Assembly (NCBI GenBank): GCA_013399695.1
Contig: VXAU01000691.1
Span: forward strand, 836,992 to 900,991
DNA length: 64,000 nt
Direction of reading: 5' to 3'
Source: Formicarius rufipectus
Lineage: Eukaryota; Chordata; Aves; Passeriformes; Formicariidae
The translations under genes and the position numbers were made by a program. The notes beneath the pieces are model-generated. The model was given only the letters and a program-made list of their open reading frames with translations, did no database searches and was not told where the DNA came from. Below, piece by piece: positions 51,901 to 64,000 of this stretch. Each line of letters starts with the position of its first letter. The stretch's first letter is position 1.

Positions 51901-54900
51901 ATACCTGAGCTGTGAGTGCACACAGGACAGCTGAGACCGACCCAGCACTCAAACTGAACCCCACCTGCTGCAGGTTCCAGGTGGGAGCACCTGTTCTCAA
52001 CTCCCTGGTACCACAGCAGCTGCACTTCCAGCATAATTTCCACAAATTCTCTTCTCTCCTTTGTCAAGAACGTGGTAGAGACAGACAATCCTCCCAGGAG
52101 CTTCTTTTTCTTCCAGCACAGAAAAAGAAGCTTTTACTAAAACTGGGGAGTTTTTGGAAGATTTTACCTGCCCATTTTGCTTGGAGCATCTTCCTACAGC
52201 CTTCTGCAGCTTCTACAATCCCTCTGAAGAGGCCATGGGCTGAGCCCACAATCTTTTGTTTATGTTGCCTCCACTTCCTCTATTTGACATTAAAGCTTCA
52301 CACATAGAAGAAAAACTGTGCTCAGAATGAGCTAAAGATGGAATGATTTCAACCTGGCTATTACATTATGGTTTCAGCAGTGCCATTAAAGCTCCCTTAG
52401 CTCTTGTGCACACACCAATTACAGTTTCTCTAGCAGGCAGCCCTGACTTCTGGAATAAATTAGATTCTTTTCATGTTTGATGAACCACCTGCCACTCCCA
52501 TTACAGCCAACTGCAGTTCCACGAGCAGGGGGTGTCCCTGGACAACAGATTTGGTTCCTCCCATTCATCCAACACCTTCCCACATTTCCTCCCTACAGGA
52601 GTTGAGGGAGACAGATTTAGCTCTAAATCATTCCCTGACACCCTGTATGGCTGCTGTGGTACAGGCACTGAGGGAGGCCAAAGCAGATAGGAAGCCACAC
52701 AGCATCTTGCTCATTCCAAAGGTTTCCTTTATCAATCTGATCCCTTTTGCCCAGTGAGAAAGGCAATAATTCCACCTGTCCCCCAAGGCCAGGCAATCCT
52801 GCCTGTCCACAGAAAGCCCAATTTTCAGGTATTTTCAATACAACAGATGTTTTGGTTTGCTGAGTCATCACACAGCCAAGTCTCATCAGTCTTCCACCTG
52901 AGCAGCTAGAAATTATCTTGATCACTGATGTCAGCAATCAATGAAGTCCAGCATAGTAGCCAGGCAGTAAAAAGACTGCACAAAATATTTTGCTGACATT
53001 TGGAATTGTCTGTCTCATTATGGCAGCAAAGCAAGCCTTTAATATTTAATCAAAAAAGTTATTAAATATTTTTAAAGAGAAAAATTAAATTCATCATATT
53101 TCCTGTTGTTTATTGGAAGAAGTAAGTTAACAAACATATAAGTACTTCTGACAACTTGACAGGTAACATCCAGGCTTCCAAAACCTACCAGAGAAAATAC
53201 ACTGTGAAATAGATTTCAAAGGTTATGGGAGTTAGTGTTTTAAGTCAGACTTCATTTTTCATCTTTAAGGTGCTACAGAGGAGTCCTCACTTGGAGATGT
53301 GAGACAGTTCAAACTGATGTTCCCAGTGCTTGGTCACAGATGTCCCTTCTGATGGAAAACTGCCCCTGGTGCCTGCACAGGTTTGGATGACCCAGGGCAA
53401 AGTCCTTCCCTTTCTGCTGGAGAGAAGTTAAATGACCTTTAATTGTTTGGCCTCAGCCTTCTGAGCAGGAGTTATGGAAATTTCTAGCAACTTGACCTAT
53501 GGATACGGCTAATTTTTCAATGACTATCATTTTCTATGCTGCAAAGGCAATTTGTTCTGGACTTTCAACTTTTAAATCTAATTCTAACTAGTGGATCTGT
53601 TCAAGTAGGTGCTACCTCCATTCCCTCCTGCTTTTCTATGGACAGGTTTTTGCCTTTCTTCAAAGCAAATCTGGATTTATTAGGGTTAAAAAGGAAAAAA
53701 AAATAAAGGAAAAGGTTACAACATGACAATTTTGGTTTGCCTTTTTCCATTTCTGGAAAAGCCCTAAAATTATCTGTAGAGATACTACCACCAGTAATTC
53801 TAATGGTTATTGATTGCTGTGAGAAGCAATAGCAGACAAATTCAAAGATAACAATGCGTTTTTCTCTGGTGCCTCACAAAATTGCTATGACAGCATTAGG
53901 ATTGTCTGATTCCAAGTGTTTCTCTCCTGCATTTTGGAGGGGAAAGAAATAGTGCTCTGTGTAATTGTCTTTCATGCTGAAGACCTATACGGCTTGAAGT
54001 GAAATTTAGGAAACACACAGAAAAAGACATTAGCTAAGTCGTGTGTTATCTATGCTACACTGTCAGTTGGCACTGCAAATGTTTATTTGGGGCAACCTCT
54101 CTCTGCCAAAAGATACATTTTTAGTCAGGAACTGCAGACTTGACCATTTTTCTGTCCCCCATTATAGTCAGGAAATCATGTAGAGTGATTTTACTGTCCA
54201 GGCAGAATGTCTTTATTATCACACTGAGACAGAGCAATGCTTTAAGCCTGAGAAGGAGATTATCTCCATCAACAATGCCTCCTCCTTGTCTCTAAATTGA
54301 TTTCAGGTAATTGGATTCCTGAAGTCCTCTCCTTTGGCCTCCCAAGATCCATTCATGTGAAAGGGGAACAGAAGGGTTAATTTCAGCAATAATTATATAA
54401 ATTTAGTTGACAGACAACAAGATAATTTGTTCTGAGATCCCAAGCTCTATATAAATATATAAATACATGGGAAACCCATAGGACAGCTGAAATCAAGTAG
54501 GGATTCTTTTGGGAAGGTTTTTTGCTTTGTGTTCAAGAAACAAAGGCCTGGCTTTTGCCAAAGAACAAGAATGCAGATGAATATACAGATAAAACCCCCC
54601 TTTGTGGAGATATCAGCAAGGAACCCATAGTTCAGAGCCCTGAAATGTGACTTAGTAGCAATTGGGAACAATCAGCTGCCCAACCTGGAATCACCACTGA
54701 CAACTTCTACACTGTTGTGGCTGTAACTGCAGCTCCATTGCTGAAAGTATCAAAAACTGCTTGTGATGGTGTCTGTACATCCTCTCAGTGATTCCCTGGA
54801 CTCAGAAGCCACAATTTAACCCAGCAAGTCTCTCATGCTGCTGCCAACAGGCAGCTTTCATCTTCCAAGTACCTCTTCAGAGCTTCAGTAAGACACCCAG

Positions 54901-57325
54901 TGCATACCCAGCCAGCATTGGGCCATGATTTCCAGAGGTGCACAGCTCACCCACAGGCTCCAGCACTTAGAGATGAGACATTATTCCAGGAGAAAAAAAT
55001 CAGCCTTTGGCTTACTTAGTTCCTTCTTTTGTTCCAACCTATCTATGAGTGAAGTGGGTGCAGAGCAGAAGGCTGAGGAAGGGAAGAGGAAGGCAGGGCA
55101 CTGGGTGGGGGATGAACGACCGCAGCGTGCTAGGAAAGCTCAGAGGTTTAACAAAGCCTGACATGAGATTTGCCAGATGGTTCTGTACCGGATTGTGAAA
55201 CTTTAAACTAATCTTCATTTAAGAGTTTTAAGGGCTGTATCCCTCTTATAAAGCCTCTTGCTCTTTTGCCTGGTTGATTCTGGTAAATTATAGATCAGAC
55301 TTTAGAAAACTGCTTCCATGAGCAGCAGCTCCTTAAATCTCAGCTAAACTGAGCAAGAAGATTACATGTTATTATGATGTAGCACAGCAGGATTTTTGTA
55401 CAGCAAACATAATGATGTAGAGAAGGATAAAACTATCATTCTGTTCAAGGAGGTCATCCATAGAAGAACAATGCTTTTTATACAGCCAGCAAATCTATCC
55501 CTACATGGTGAATCTTCACGTGGCAAATGCTTTTTCTTAATGGTTCTGTAAAGAAACTCAACCATGAGCAAAACCCAAATCTGCCTTTCAGGATTCAATG
55601 ATCAAGCATTGTACAGTAAAGAAGATGTCATTAGGGAGAAATTATTCTAAATATTACTAGAAGTATCTATTTCAAGGGCAATTTTAGGGTAAATGCATCT
55701 TGTTGGTTTTATGCAAGGAGAAAGGATTTCCTCTGAATCCTCAGGGAAATGTCAGATAGTGTATGCAGCATTAAAAATTAAAATGCTCACTAATCTTACA
55801 AGTGCATATACATATACACACACTTTAATTGTAATTCAAATACAGTTCACATGGAAAAGCAAAAAGCAAAGTCACCATACTAAAGTGTAGAAATTCTTCC
55901 CACCTGCTGTCTGTATTTTCAACCCTACACAGTATCTTCAGTGGAAATTATAGGAGAGAGAATTACACATTTCAGACACCACATGATGACAAAGCTCAAG
56001 TGAGAACAACAGACTAAATCCAGGTGTTCAGTAACCAGCAGCAGAAAAATATCAAAAAGAGACTGAGACCACCAAGTTTGAGTTGATAGAGTAATTTGAT
56101 ACTAAAATTGTGGCCTATCAACCTTTTGAATATGTGATGCAAATGCTTAAATCTACTCAGCTCCAAGTCAGCAGCCCATTGAAATTGCTTTAATTTTCTT
56201 TTACTATGCATGATTTTGAATGCAATGTAGTAATGTTAAATGACCTCCCCCTTTTTTTTTTTTTAATTGAAATATTATTTCCTGAATATGAAAGCTGTTG
56301 ACTTAAAAGCAATCAGGTGTGATATTCACAGTTCTGGTCTTTTCAAACTCTCATGCACAGGTATTACATGGATTTATCCTAAAGCTCTCTGGAAGAATAG
56401 CAGCATTTGGAATGCCTTAAAAAAATGTCTTTGAGAATTTTCTCATGAAGACTGTTGTGCAACTCATTTTATTACACATAAGTTACAATCAGAGACTGTG
56501 TTATCTTTCTGTTCACCTTGCACATCATTGCCAAAACAAACAATTTTGACTGATTTCCAAGGAACAAAAAATTTCTTAATGCACAATTAAATGCTTTCTG
56601 GTATAAGAAGAGAGGAATCCTCATAAATTATAACCTTAAAGGAGAAGAATTAATTTAAATTTTGATAAACACAGAGCTTCTTTTTTTGGTTCATATACGT
56701 AAAAAAATCTTAGTGGTAATAACTGATTAAATATTCTCACATTACATGTTCTGACTTGAAAGTATTTACATATGTAAAACTAATGTGACATTTTATGCTA
56801 AGGTATTCTTACATCAAGTGAAAGGGGGAGGAAAAGAAAAGAACATAATATCAAACAGCTTGTTTTACTTGCCTGAGCCCTGTTTAGCTTTTCAAGAATG
56901 AATACCAATGTACACAAATCCGTTTTGTGACTCGGATATAAAGCATCATGTTAAAAATGTAGTACATGGGAGCAAAACCCATGAATTTCTGTATTCCTGC
57001 ATATTTTCTCCAGAGCTGTTAAAATTCACATTTCCTGTTATATCCTGCCATAAAAACAGTCTCTCATTCTGTAGATTGCTCAAGAAAAACAGCACAGTCT
57101 CTGCCTGGATCCACCTGGTCCAAAGGTGTGGGGTTTTTTTTTTCCCCTAGGACTTGTCATCTTCCTCTTTGTCATGACTAAAGTTGTACTTCACAGAAAT
57201 CCAACTTCTTATAAAGAACATTTGCAATTTAAATTGCTCTCCCTGAGCATTAAGTCTGAATTGGATAAAGTTGTTAAAAAGTAAGACTTCTAGTTTTTTT
57301 TTATTATTATTACCCACCCACCCCC
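48982..57325. other. Gene-free unique sequence
   Basis: This 8.3 kb has no exon, RNA gene or transposon that I recognise. Open frames reach 131 codons (51912-52307 plus) and are opposed by minus-strand frames of similar size (51801-52088, 52623-52937), as in random GC-richer DNA. A T13 run lies at 56252-56264. The segment at about 53270-53460 is GC-richer and without simple repeats. No CR1 or LTR hallmark sequence was seen. Confidence 0.55.
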
Positions 57326-57344
57326 TTTTTTTTTTTTTTTTTTT
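57326..57344. repeat. T19 homopolymer
   Basis: Nineteen T residues follow a TTATTATTATTACCCACCCACCCCC tract, and CAG follows immediately. The T-run plus CAG looks like a splice acceptor by composition, but no open exon follows it. It is more likely a reverse-oriented A tail or slippage tract, and a length-unstable site. Confidence 0.9.
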
Positions 57345-58604
57345 CAGTTCACTAATCAAGCAAACTAAAATTACATTATCAGAGTCTGCCAGGAGCAGCA
57401 GGGACCTGGGTGATGCAAAAGGGCCTGGATAGGAGTGTCATACACCAATTACAGCCAGGAGAGAATGGCTGACCAACCCCTCTGATTTAAGCTTTGAAGT
57501 ATGGCAGAACTAAGGAAAATGTGCCATCTTAAATTAGATTTTTCCAGAAAGTTGTTAAATAGGCTTACTCATAAAAAGCAGCAAGACTAATCTGCAATTC
57601 TCCTGACATTAGAGACAACATGATCTATAGAAGCCCTGTTGGATCATCAGCTCTTTTCATTTGATGTCATCCTATTTATATTCCTTATCCCCAGCTGTGA
57701 CTATTCGTCTTACAAAGTATGTTTGATTTTTCCAGTGCATATTGTAGCTGAGTCTATGAAGTGAAATAAAAAGTGAGATTGTTCTTCAGGTGGCAAGAGC
57801 GTGTCCAGAACAGGCAATTGTACCATAAATAATCCCTCAAGAGATAAGCAAATACGCTTGGAAATGCCTTTATTTCTCTTTATCATGTCTTTGAGGATAT
57901 TATTCAGCCTGGGTTGTAACCTATGGCAGAGAAATCAGACTGAATGCAAACAAGGAAGGTTGTAAAATAGGGAGGAACAGGGAAAGGCATGTAAGTAAGG
58001 GCAACTTAAAGCTAAGAGAGGCTCCCGTTGCTCCCAGGCAGGTCAGTGCAAGGGAGACCCACGGCCCTGCTTAAGCCAAGAATGTCTGTGGGCTGGATCA
58101 GCACAACTCAAGAAAAATACATCTCTCATTATAATCACAGGCATGCACAATCACATAGTCATTTCATTTGTTACTTTACATGGGGTCAGGACAGAGCCCA
58201 GAATCTCAATGGTATTCCTGTACAATCCATTAAAAGTTGTACTGCATTTTTGCTCACCAAAAGAAGCTGCTGCCTGTCAGCCTCTTTGCTCCTTCCCTTC
58301 TTTTGAACCGCTACACACATCAGCTTTCCAGAAAGAAAAAACTAGGAATATACTGTTTTATTGTTCTCAGTGGGAAATGATCATCACAGATACCCACAAA
58401 GCCCCATTACATTTCCCCTAATGCTCCTGTGTTATTCCTGACAGAGTGAGGGTGGGGCTGGTATCACTTCCCAAGTTACAGGACAAATCCTACTGTGACA
58501 CATTTGTGCCCATAGGGTTTGCTGTCAAGAGAAGTGTCATTTGACTTGAGGAAGAATTATAAAACTTCTAAACTTGATTTTTTTCAGCTAAACATAATAA
58601 TACC
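57345..58604. other. Gene-free sequence upstream of a small candidate ORF
   Basis: No element or gene is recognised. Two overlapping 92-codon plus-strand frames (58028-58306 and 58143-58421) look random. A T-rich run ending TTTTTTTCAG at 58587 resembles a splice acceptor 17 bp before the candidate start at 58605. Confidence 0.5.
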
Positions 58605-58736
58605 ATGGTGAAATTACTTCTCTTCCTGACCTATATAATCTGTGTGTTATGCTGTCTTTCAGGAAGGTGGGAACCTAAAATTCATCAGAAGCCTCAGCGG
58701 GCCAGGAACATCACTCGGGGAAGCTTCACTGAATGA
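58605..58736 (+). CDS. Candidate 43-residue secreted micropeptide (speculative)
   Basis: The ATG at 58605 has A at -3 and G at +4, an optimal vertebrate initiation context. The frame ends at TGA 58736. Residues 1-20 form a signal-peptide-like segment: Lys3, a hydrophobic core LLLFLTYIICVLCCL (4-18), then Ser-Gly. Cleavage is plausible after Ser19 or Gly20. The remaining 23-24 residues are strongly basic, contain a KPQRAR stretch and one N-glycosylation sequon (Asn35-Ile-Thr37), and have no cysteine. A pyrimidine tract with AG lies 17 bp upstream. An AATAAA occurs at 59124-59129. I recognise no family. A second acceptor-like CTGTCTTTCAG inside the frame (ending 58662) opens a different 33-codon frame to 58764, so the region could instead be a terminal or noncoding exon. 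A chance frame remains the likeliest explanation. Confidence 0.13.
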   Translation: MVKLLLFLTYIICVLCCLSGRWEPKIHQKPQRARNITRGSFTE

Positions 58737-61700
58737 AGATATTTTGGAAGCCCCAACAGACTGAGGTTAAAGAATTTCACTGACTCTTAACTGCCTCCAT
58801 AACTGTGGTTCATTTGTGTCCTCGGGACACAGAGGCAGGAGGGCAGGTCAGAAGCATCTTCAGTGGGGTTTGAGTCATTGTATCCTAAAGGATTCAGGGA
58901 AGTTATTATAACAGATGTGCTCTCATTATTGTCCAGATGTCATTACAAGATTCCTTGGCCCATATATTGGGTTGGCTTTAAAACTTAAGAATTTAATGAG
59001 ATTATTACCTCTGTTTCATCCATTTTCTTGTTCCTACTCTAATCAGGAGTATGCTCAGAGCACAGTCATGCAGCAGAGGCAGAGGTCAAGATAAGAGGTT
59101 AGGTAAAGTTTAAAAGATAAAATAATAAACACAGAGACACCTTCACTCCCTAAATTACATAAAGTGAGAATTAAGAATGCAGAGGGATGAGGGGACATCC
59201 AAATCTTTCAAATCATGGGTGACAGAGGAGGAGTGTTTCCAAAGTACTGAAGAACAAGGACAAGAAGAGATACAGTGGTGTTAAGGATGTCTCAGCAAGG
59301 TGTCTTCACTTAAGACAAATCAGTTCTTGACTATCTTAACAGCTGTATTGTACTTAAGTCCAAGTGCAATCTCACTATTTTAAAGTTTATTTACATTCTG
59401 ACACATTGTTTCTTGAGTATGTTTCCTGGCAATTCCCATATATTCTATTCTATTTCATGTTATTCATGAACAAGAGATTTTCCCCCCCTGTTTCGCTGCT
59501 CAGGTCAGGATGCAAGAAAAAGAAAACCCAGGACTGAAATTTAATCTCCTGTAAACATATTATTAAATTAGTCAATGCAGGTCAACTCCCACTAATAACA
59601 CCTGTAGAGCGAAATTTAAGCACAGTCCTTATTTCATTAAAACAACAATGGACCATTAGCATCACAGTGAAAATATAATTTTCCTCATTTAAGCAATAGC
59701 GAACTAAAGAGCAGAGCCACACATACAGGATTTTATTTCCAATACCAAGATGAGATGGACAGTGTCCCCTCCTTGATAAGATTCATAAGAAAACTATTGT
59801 CATAAATAAACTAGAACATAGGAAGCAGTTTTCACAAGGTATAAGATTAGGATTCAGGAGACCTTTCAAAGCAGATGCAGGTTGGCACACACACTGTCAC
59901 TCCCTGATTTCCAGAGTCACTCCAGATTTTGCACATTCCAGCTGGGAAGTATTTCTTGATGGATGTATTTCATGTACTTCACAGTGCAATGTATTTCATT
60001 TTATTATGAACTTCTATAAATGAGACTCTGTTCCCATTGTAACCCTCTCTGCATCTCACTTCCCACCACCACAACATTCCAGGTGCAGGTCAAATGAAAC
60101 CTGAGGAAAGGAGTTAGAGTGGTTGGATACTCGGGTACCAGCTCTGGCACCAAACAGAAAACAGCTCCCTTGGAACTTTGTCTGAAACATTAGGAAAGAA
60201 GTTTCAATGCTGAATCCAAAGCATGTGCATCGACATGGTCTGGTTTAATTCTATCAAAAACAGAGAAGCCATGATAGCAGAGACTTCAAGTTGAGACAGA
60301 TCATAAAGAACTACCAAAAACTTAGCAGGACTTTGAACTCCTTCCCCCCACCCATCGAATCTCTCCACATTTCTAGAAAAGTGCCAAAAACTGGAATTAC
60401 TAATTTCACTAGATAAGTCTTCTATCTTCAGATAGATCAAGTGATCAATATGAATTTACTAAACCAAAGTTCACTTTGAATCACCCTCTATGCCAGAAAT
60501 CTTGTAGTAATAAAAACTACATCCTGGTGGAACACAATATTAAAGGAACCAGGATTTTGTACACAGAGCTCTTATATGTCTTAAAAAAATTTGCAATTTG
60601 CTTATTAGTGGAAATTGCTTTTGTTCTTCCTGATAATGCATTCCAGGACTAATTTGGGCTTTTGGAAATAGTTAACTAGAGAAGTCATTAAAGCATCATT
60701 TTGGTGTAAGCTGAAGGGTTTGCATTTCTCACTCAACAGAAGAGATTTGCAAATAAACATTTGGAGCACATGAAAAGCGATGGCAAAATCACAGAGTGTG
60801 GCCATCACTGGATCTCTAAACTATTTACACTGAATTATTACTTGTCTCGGATTAAGCACACCATCAGTGAAATAACATATGGCAGTGAAATCAGACACAG
60901 GAGCTGCTTTTATTAATTATATAGTTTGCTATTCTGTCCATATGCAACAGACTGGAAATAGCTTGAATTATAAAGATTTTGATAATTTTCAAAAGTCTTG
61001 TATGACCTTCTCTAATACCTATGATATATGTACTCCATAATAAACCCCATAGTCTTACCTCTGGATCACTACACTGAACCTCCTGCTGTAAATTCTTAAA
61101 GAATATGAAACATTTCCACAGTTTACACCTTACCAGATTATGCTGTGTTGTTTATTATTCCCATTTCTATACCTTGCAAAGTACTCAATGAAATGAGAGA
61201 TCTGAACTTGCTCCAAGTGCCTTTTTTGGTGACATAACTGGTTCAAAGTTAGTTAAAAAAAACCAAAACAATAACTGACAAAAACAGACAAGCCTAAAAA
61301 ATAAGCAAAGATTCAAACAAGTAAAAACAGCAACAAAACTCAAACAGAACCACCACAAAAAAAAAAGAAACCTAAACCAAACCTCGAAATATCAGAACCC
61401 CCAAATTAACCAAAATATTCTGTGTCTATAGTATTTCTACAGATCAAAGACGACTATAAATGCAAATATAGCTCAATATCATGTGAATTGAAATGTTACT
61501 ACCAAGACAAATCAAAGAAAAGATCTATTTCTGAAGGAAGCCAATGGAAAACACTTTGCCCCACCATGCTTTGAATATTTTAGTCACCTCTGTTAGAACA
61601 TGAAGATAACCCACCATTATCACAAGAATGAAAAGATGTCATGACCTAGCTATGCATAAATAAAGCCTCAGCATTCAAAGGTAAAAATAACATTATTCCT

Positions 61701-61800
61701 TCCTTTACTATTCCAGACTTAGCTCAAAGGGAGCAGCTGGGGAGGAAGAAGAGGCTGTGGAAACTGGAATTCCCTGGGCAGTGACAAGCAGTGCAGATAG
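58737..61800. other. Gene-free unique sequence
   Basis: Nothing is recognised beyond scattered AT-rich tracts. An AATAAA lies at 59124-59129. A/C-rich low-complexity sequence with an A10 run occupies about 61253-61385. Open frames stay below 80 codons. No transposon was recognised before the LTR. Confidence 0.55.
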
Positions 61801-61805
61801 GCTGG
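61801..61805 (+). repeat. 5-bp target-site duplication, left copy
   Basis: GCTGG directly precedes the LTR. It matches the GTTGG at 62250-62254 at four of five positions. A 5-bp duplication is within the usual 4-6 bp range of retroviral integration. Confidence 0.6.
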
Positions 61806-62249
61806 TGTGGTGGTTTGACTTTGGGCCTTCCTGGGAGACAGATTCCATGGTTTGCTGGATCCAAAGGGAAGTATTCCATCCTATTTTATGTTTCTTAGAT
61901 ATAAGAAGGGACAGATGTAAGTTTTGGGTCAGTTCCTTCCAGCAGTGAAGGGCACTGGTCATGGACCTGTTGCCTCTTCAGGGAGAGTTGCCTGTGCCCC
62001 CCTGGAAAGCAGACCTTGTTTATTTGTTCTTTATTGTGTGTGTACATATGGTAATAATGTTTCCTTTTCTTATTTGTATGTATCTATTTGTATAAGTTCA
62101 TACTGCTTCAGTGTCTTAGAACCCACTTTTCATTCAGTGTGGTTTTTTTAACTCCTCCTCCTTTTCTCCCCTGCAGCTGGGAGAGAGGGAGAAGATTTTT
62201 TTGGGGAGGTCTCTGGATATTTGCCTTTGGCCAGGGATAAACGGCCACA
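61806..62249 (+). mobile_element. Solo LTR of an endogenous retrovirus
   Basis: The 444-bp element starts TGTGGTGGTTTGAC and ends GATAAACGGCCACA. The ends are imperfect inverted repeats, matching at 10 of 14 positions, and have the TG...CA form of LTRs. It is flanked by GCTGG and GTTGG, a 5-bp target duplication with one change. A GGTAATAATGTTTCC segment near 62050 sits where an AATAAA-type polyadenylation signal is expected and looks like a one-base decayed version. No gag, pol or primer-binding site is adjacent, so the internal part was lost by LTR-LTR recombination. The start motif resembles ERV LTRs I remember from songbirds; family assignment needs a repeat-library search. The overlapping short frames (61708-62353) are not genes. 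Confidence 0.82.
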
Positions 62250-62254
62250 GTTGG
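62250..62254 (+). repeat. 5-bp target-site duplication, right copy
   Basis: GTTGG directly follows the LTR and pairs with GCTGG at 61801-61805. The single C/T difference is consistent with age. Confidence 0.6.
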
Positions 62255-64000
62255 TTGTGCCAACACACCAGCTCCTCTTCCCTTTCCTCCTCCCCATAGC
62301 TGAGAACACACACACTGCTGCTCAGCCCTAGTGAAGAGGGACCCCAAGAGCAAACATCATGGACTGGTCATGTCCTGCAAACTCCTGTGTTCAGCTCTGA
62401 TGCAGCACATCACAATGTGCCCTGTACCTGACACAAACAGCTTCAGCAAGATTGCTCGCTGTCAGCCCAAGAAACCTGTGCTGGCAACACCCTAAAGCTA
62501 TCAGCACAGGATCTGTCTTCAGCAAACAGAGTTGGAATAAAATAGAAAGTGAGAAGAACAAAAGTGGCACTGCTGCTCACCACTGGATGTTAAGAGATGC
62601 TGCTGATTAAGGAATTCACTGAAAAGCCCAGAAAGACAAACCTTTTGAATCAGGGAATTAAAAGACATTTGTTCTCTTTTGTAGACAAACACTGATTGTA
62701 CTAGGAAAATTTAACCACTGCAAATAGAAAAATCACAGCCACAATAATTAATAAAAATGATAAGTGACATACAAAGAAAATGACATAAAAGAATTCCCTG
62801 AAAACCACCTGCTCATGATACACAGCAAAATGAGTGTGCCATGCAACTGATGTGAGACAAAAGATATATCAACAGGGATGGAGAAAGACTTCTGGAAAGC
62901 TGAAGATCAAATAAGAAATGCAAAACTACTTTCAGTGTTAAATATGTATGATAAACATCAACTTCAAGACAACAGACCTAATCCTGCATTGTCCTGGAAT
63001 CCTGAGAAGGAGAAATTTTACATAACCTTGTATCTCTGTTTCATTGAAATTCTTAAGGAAGTGTGTTACATGAGTGAATTTTTAGTCTCCTTTTGAACAA
63101 TGTTAGCAAGGCCAAGGCCAGTAAATAGAAGACAGGAAAGTATCATGACATATTACACTTCTATTCTTAACACATCAGTGAATCACACTACAGATTTAAT
63201 TATCTGTCCCTCTCTTACTACCCAACCCATCACACAGAGGATCTAGACTCACTCTTCACTACATGGTACACCAATAATATAGAATTCATATTTCAACTTC
63301 CCTTAAGATGATGTCTATAAATGCAGGACCTGTGACAAAAGCACAAGATCCATGGGGGAAAAAAAAAAAAAGAAAACCAACAAAAACCAAATCCAAACAA
63401 AAAACACTGGAATTTTTTCTACTTCTCTATTTGCACATTTTTCCAACAGTTACATTAAGGAAATTTTCTACTGTACAGATACCACTGATTCAGTTTAAGG
63501 AAACCAGTTTATTTTAGCAAAAGTTAGCATGGAAGAATCTTATTAAAGGCTAAAATGGCTATAAAGGAAATTACACAGATCAAGTAAAGTCTTAAATAGT
63601 CATCTCCTTGCAAAAGTTGAATGTTATATCTCAACTAGAAATCAGATTAGCTTTAAAAAATGGTAACATTTCCCTCCCAGAAACACACTGGGATTTGATG
63701 GTTTTCTTTTCCCTTTCTTTCTCAGTCATTATGAAGTCATCCCTAGTATATAAAATTTCTTCAAGCAATTTTCTGCCAACAACTGGCTTCTTTAATTTAC
63801 CTTGATCATAAATTTCCAACCACAAGAGTAGATTCTTTGCTGCTTTGAGATCTGCATTTAATTCCACATTCCTTCCTTTCGTTTCAGAAACGTCCACCTT
63901 TATCCACATCATTTTACTTTGGGGCATCATTTAACTTAGTCCTCCCTAGCCAGAAGTTCAAGCAGACCCTCCCACAAACTTCTTGCTTCAGTAAATTGAT
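62255..64000. other. Gene-free sequence to the window end
   Basis: No gene is recognised. The first 100 bp are GC-richer and contain a short ACACACAC run. An A13 run lies at 63359-63371 and continues as A/C-rich sequence to about 63405. A 99-codon minus-strand frame at 63631-63930 has a protein-like, charged composition (several Lys/Glu/Asp), but it has no recognisable domain and overlaps a plus-strand frame. Confidence 0.5.

Noticed and set aside
57301..57350. T-run followed by CAG as a splice acceptor
   Set aside because: No open exon follows and the T19 run is simple sequence; composition alone mimics an acceptor.
63631..63930. 99-codon minus-strand frame with charged, protein-like composition
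   Set aside because: No domain or known motif recognised and no splice-site support. Kept only as a remark in the regional entry.
1..64000. CRISPR arrays, operons, tRNA or rRNA genes, mitochondrial insertions
   Set aside because: No regularly spaced repeats, no prokaryotic gene packing, no tRNA B-box with a foldable cloverleaf and no mitochondrial-type sequence were seen on reading both strands.

Overview
This 64 kb window looks like vertebrate nuclear DNA, most likely from a bird and plausibly a songbird. Composition is AT-rich and CpG-poor. There is no operon-like gene packing, and most long open frames are chance openings. The clearest taxonomic marker is a truncated CR1 retroposon at 46371-46622 (minus strand), the dominant avian LINE. 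The solo LTR at 61806-62249 opens with TGTGGTGGTTTGAC, which I associate from memory with songbird endogenous retroviruses; I could not check this. Low interspersed-repeat density and scarce microsatellites also fit a bird.

I find no exon set, retrocopy, tRNA, rRNA or CpG island that I can assign to a known gene. The window is best read as an intergenic desert or the inside of a very large intron. Two coding-like segments are recorded with low confidence. One is a 43-codon frame at 58605-58736 with a strong start context and a signal-peptide-like N-terminus. The other is a minus-strand splice-acceptor-like segment at 37332-37530.

Layout. 1-16.8 kb is unique AT-rich sequence with an A/C-rich low-complexity tract (3593-3735), a short tandem duplication (1861-1892), a hairpin (5442-5469) and a palindrome (9405-9422). 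16.8-17.1 kb is a GC-rich patch with a G9 run and a three-copy imperfect minisatellite. 17-40 kb is unique sequence with homopolymer tracts, a 12-bp-arm perfect inverted repeat (26581-26605) and a homeodomain-core-rich stretch near 27.8-28.0 kb. 40.4-41.0 kb is a probable LTR. 44-47.3 kb holds two direct copies of a 138-bp sequence, at 43991-44128 and 47121-47258. They are 130/138 identical with no gaps, lie 3.13 kb apart and have the CR1 between them. 47.3-61.8 kb is mostly unique. 61.8-62.25 kb is the solo LTR with a near-matching 5-bp target duplication, and unique sequence runs to the end.

No genes can be shown to work together here. The most original observation is the 138-bp duplicated unit: its divergence is concentrated in its first third and it does not behave like protein-coding sequence.
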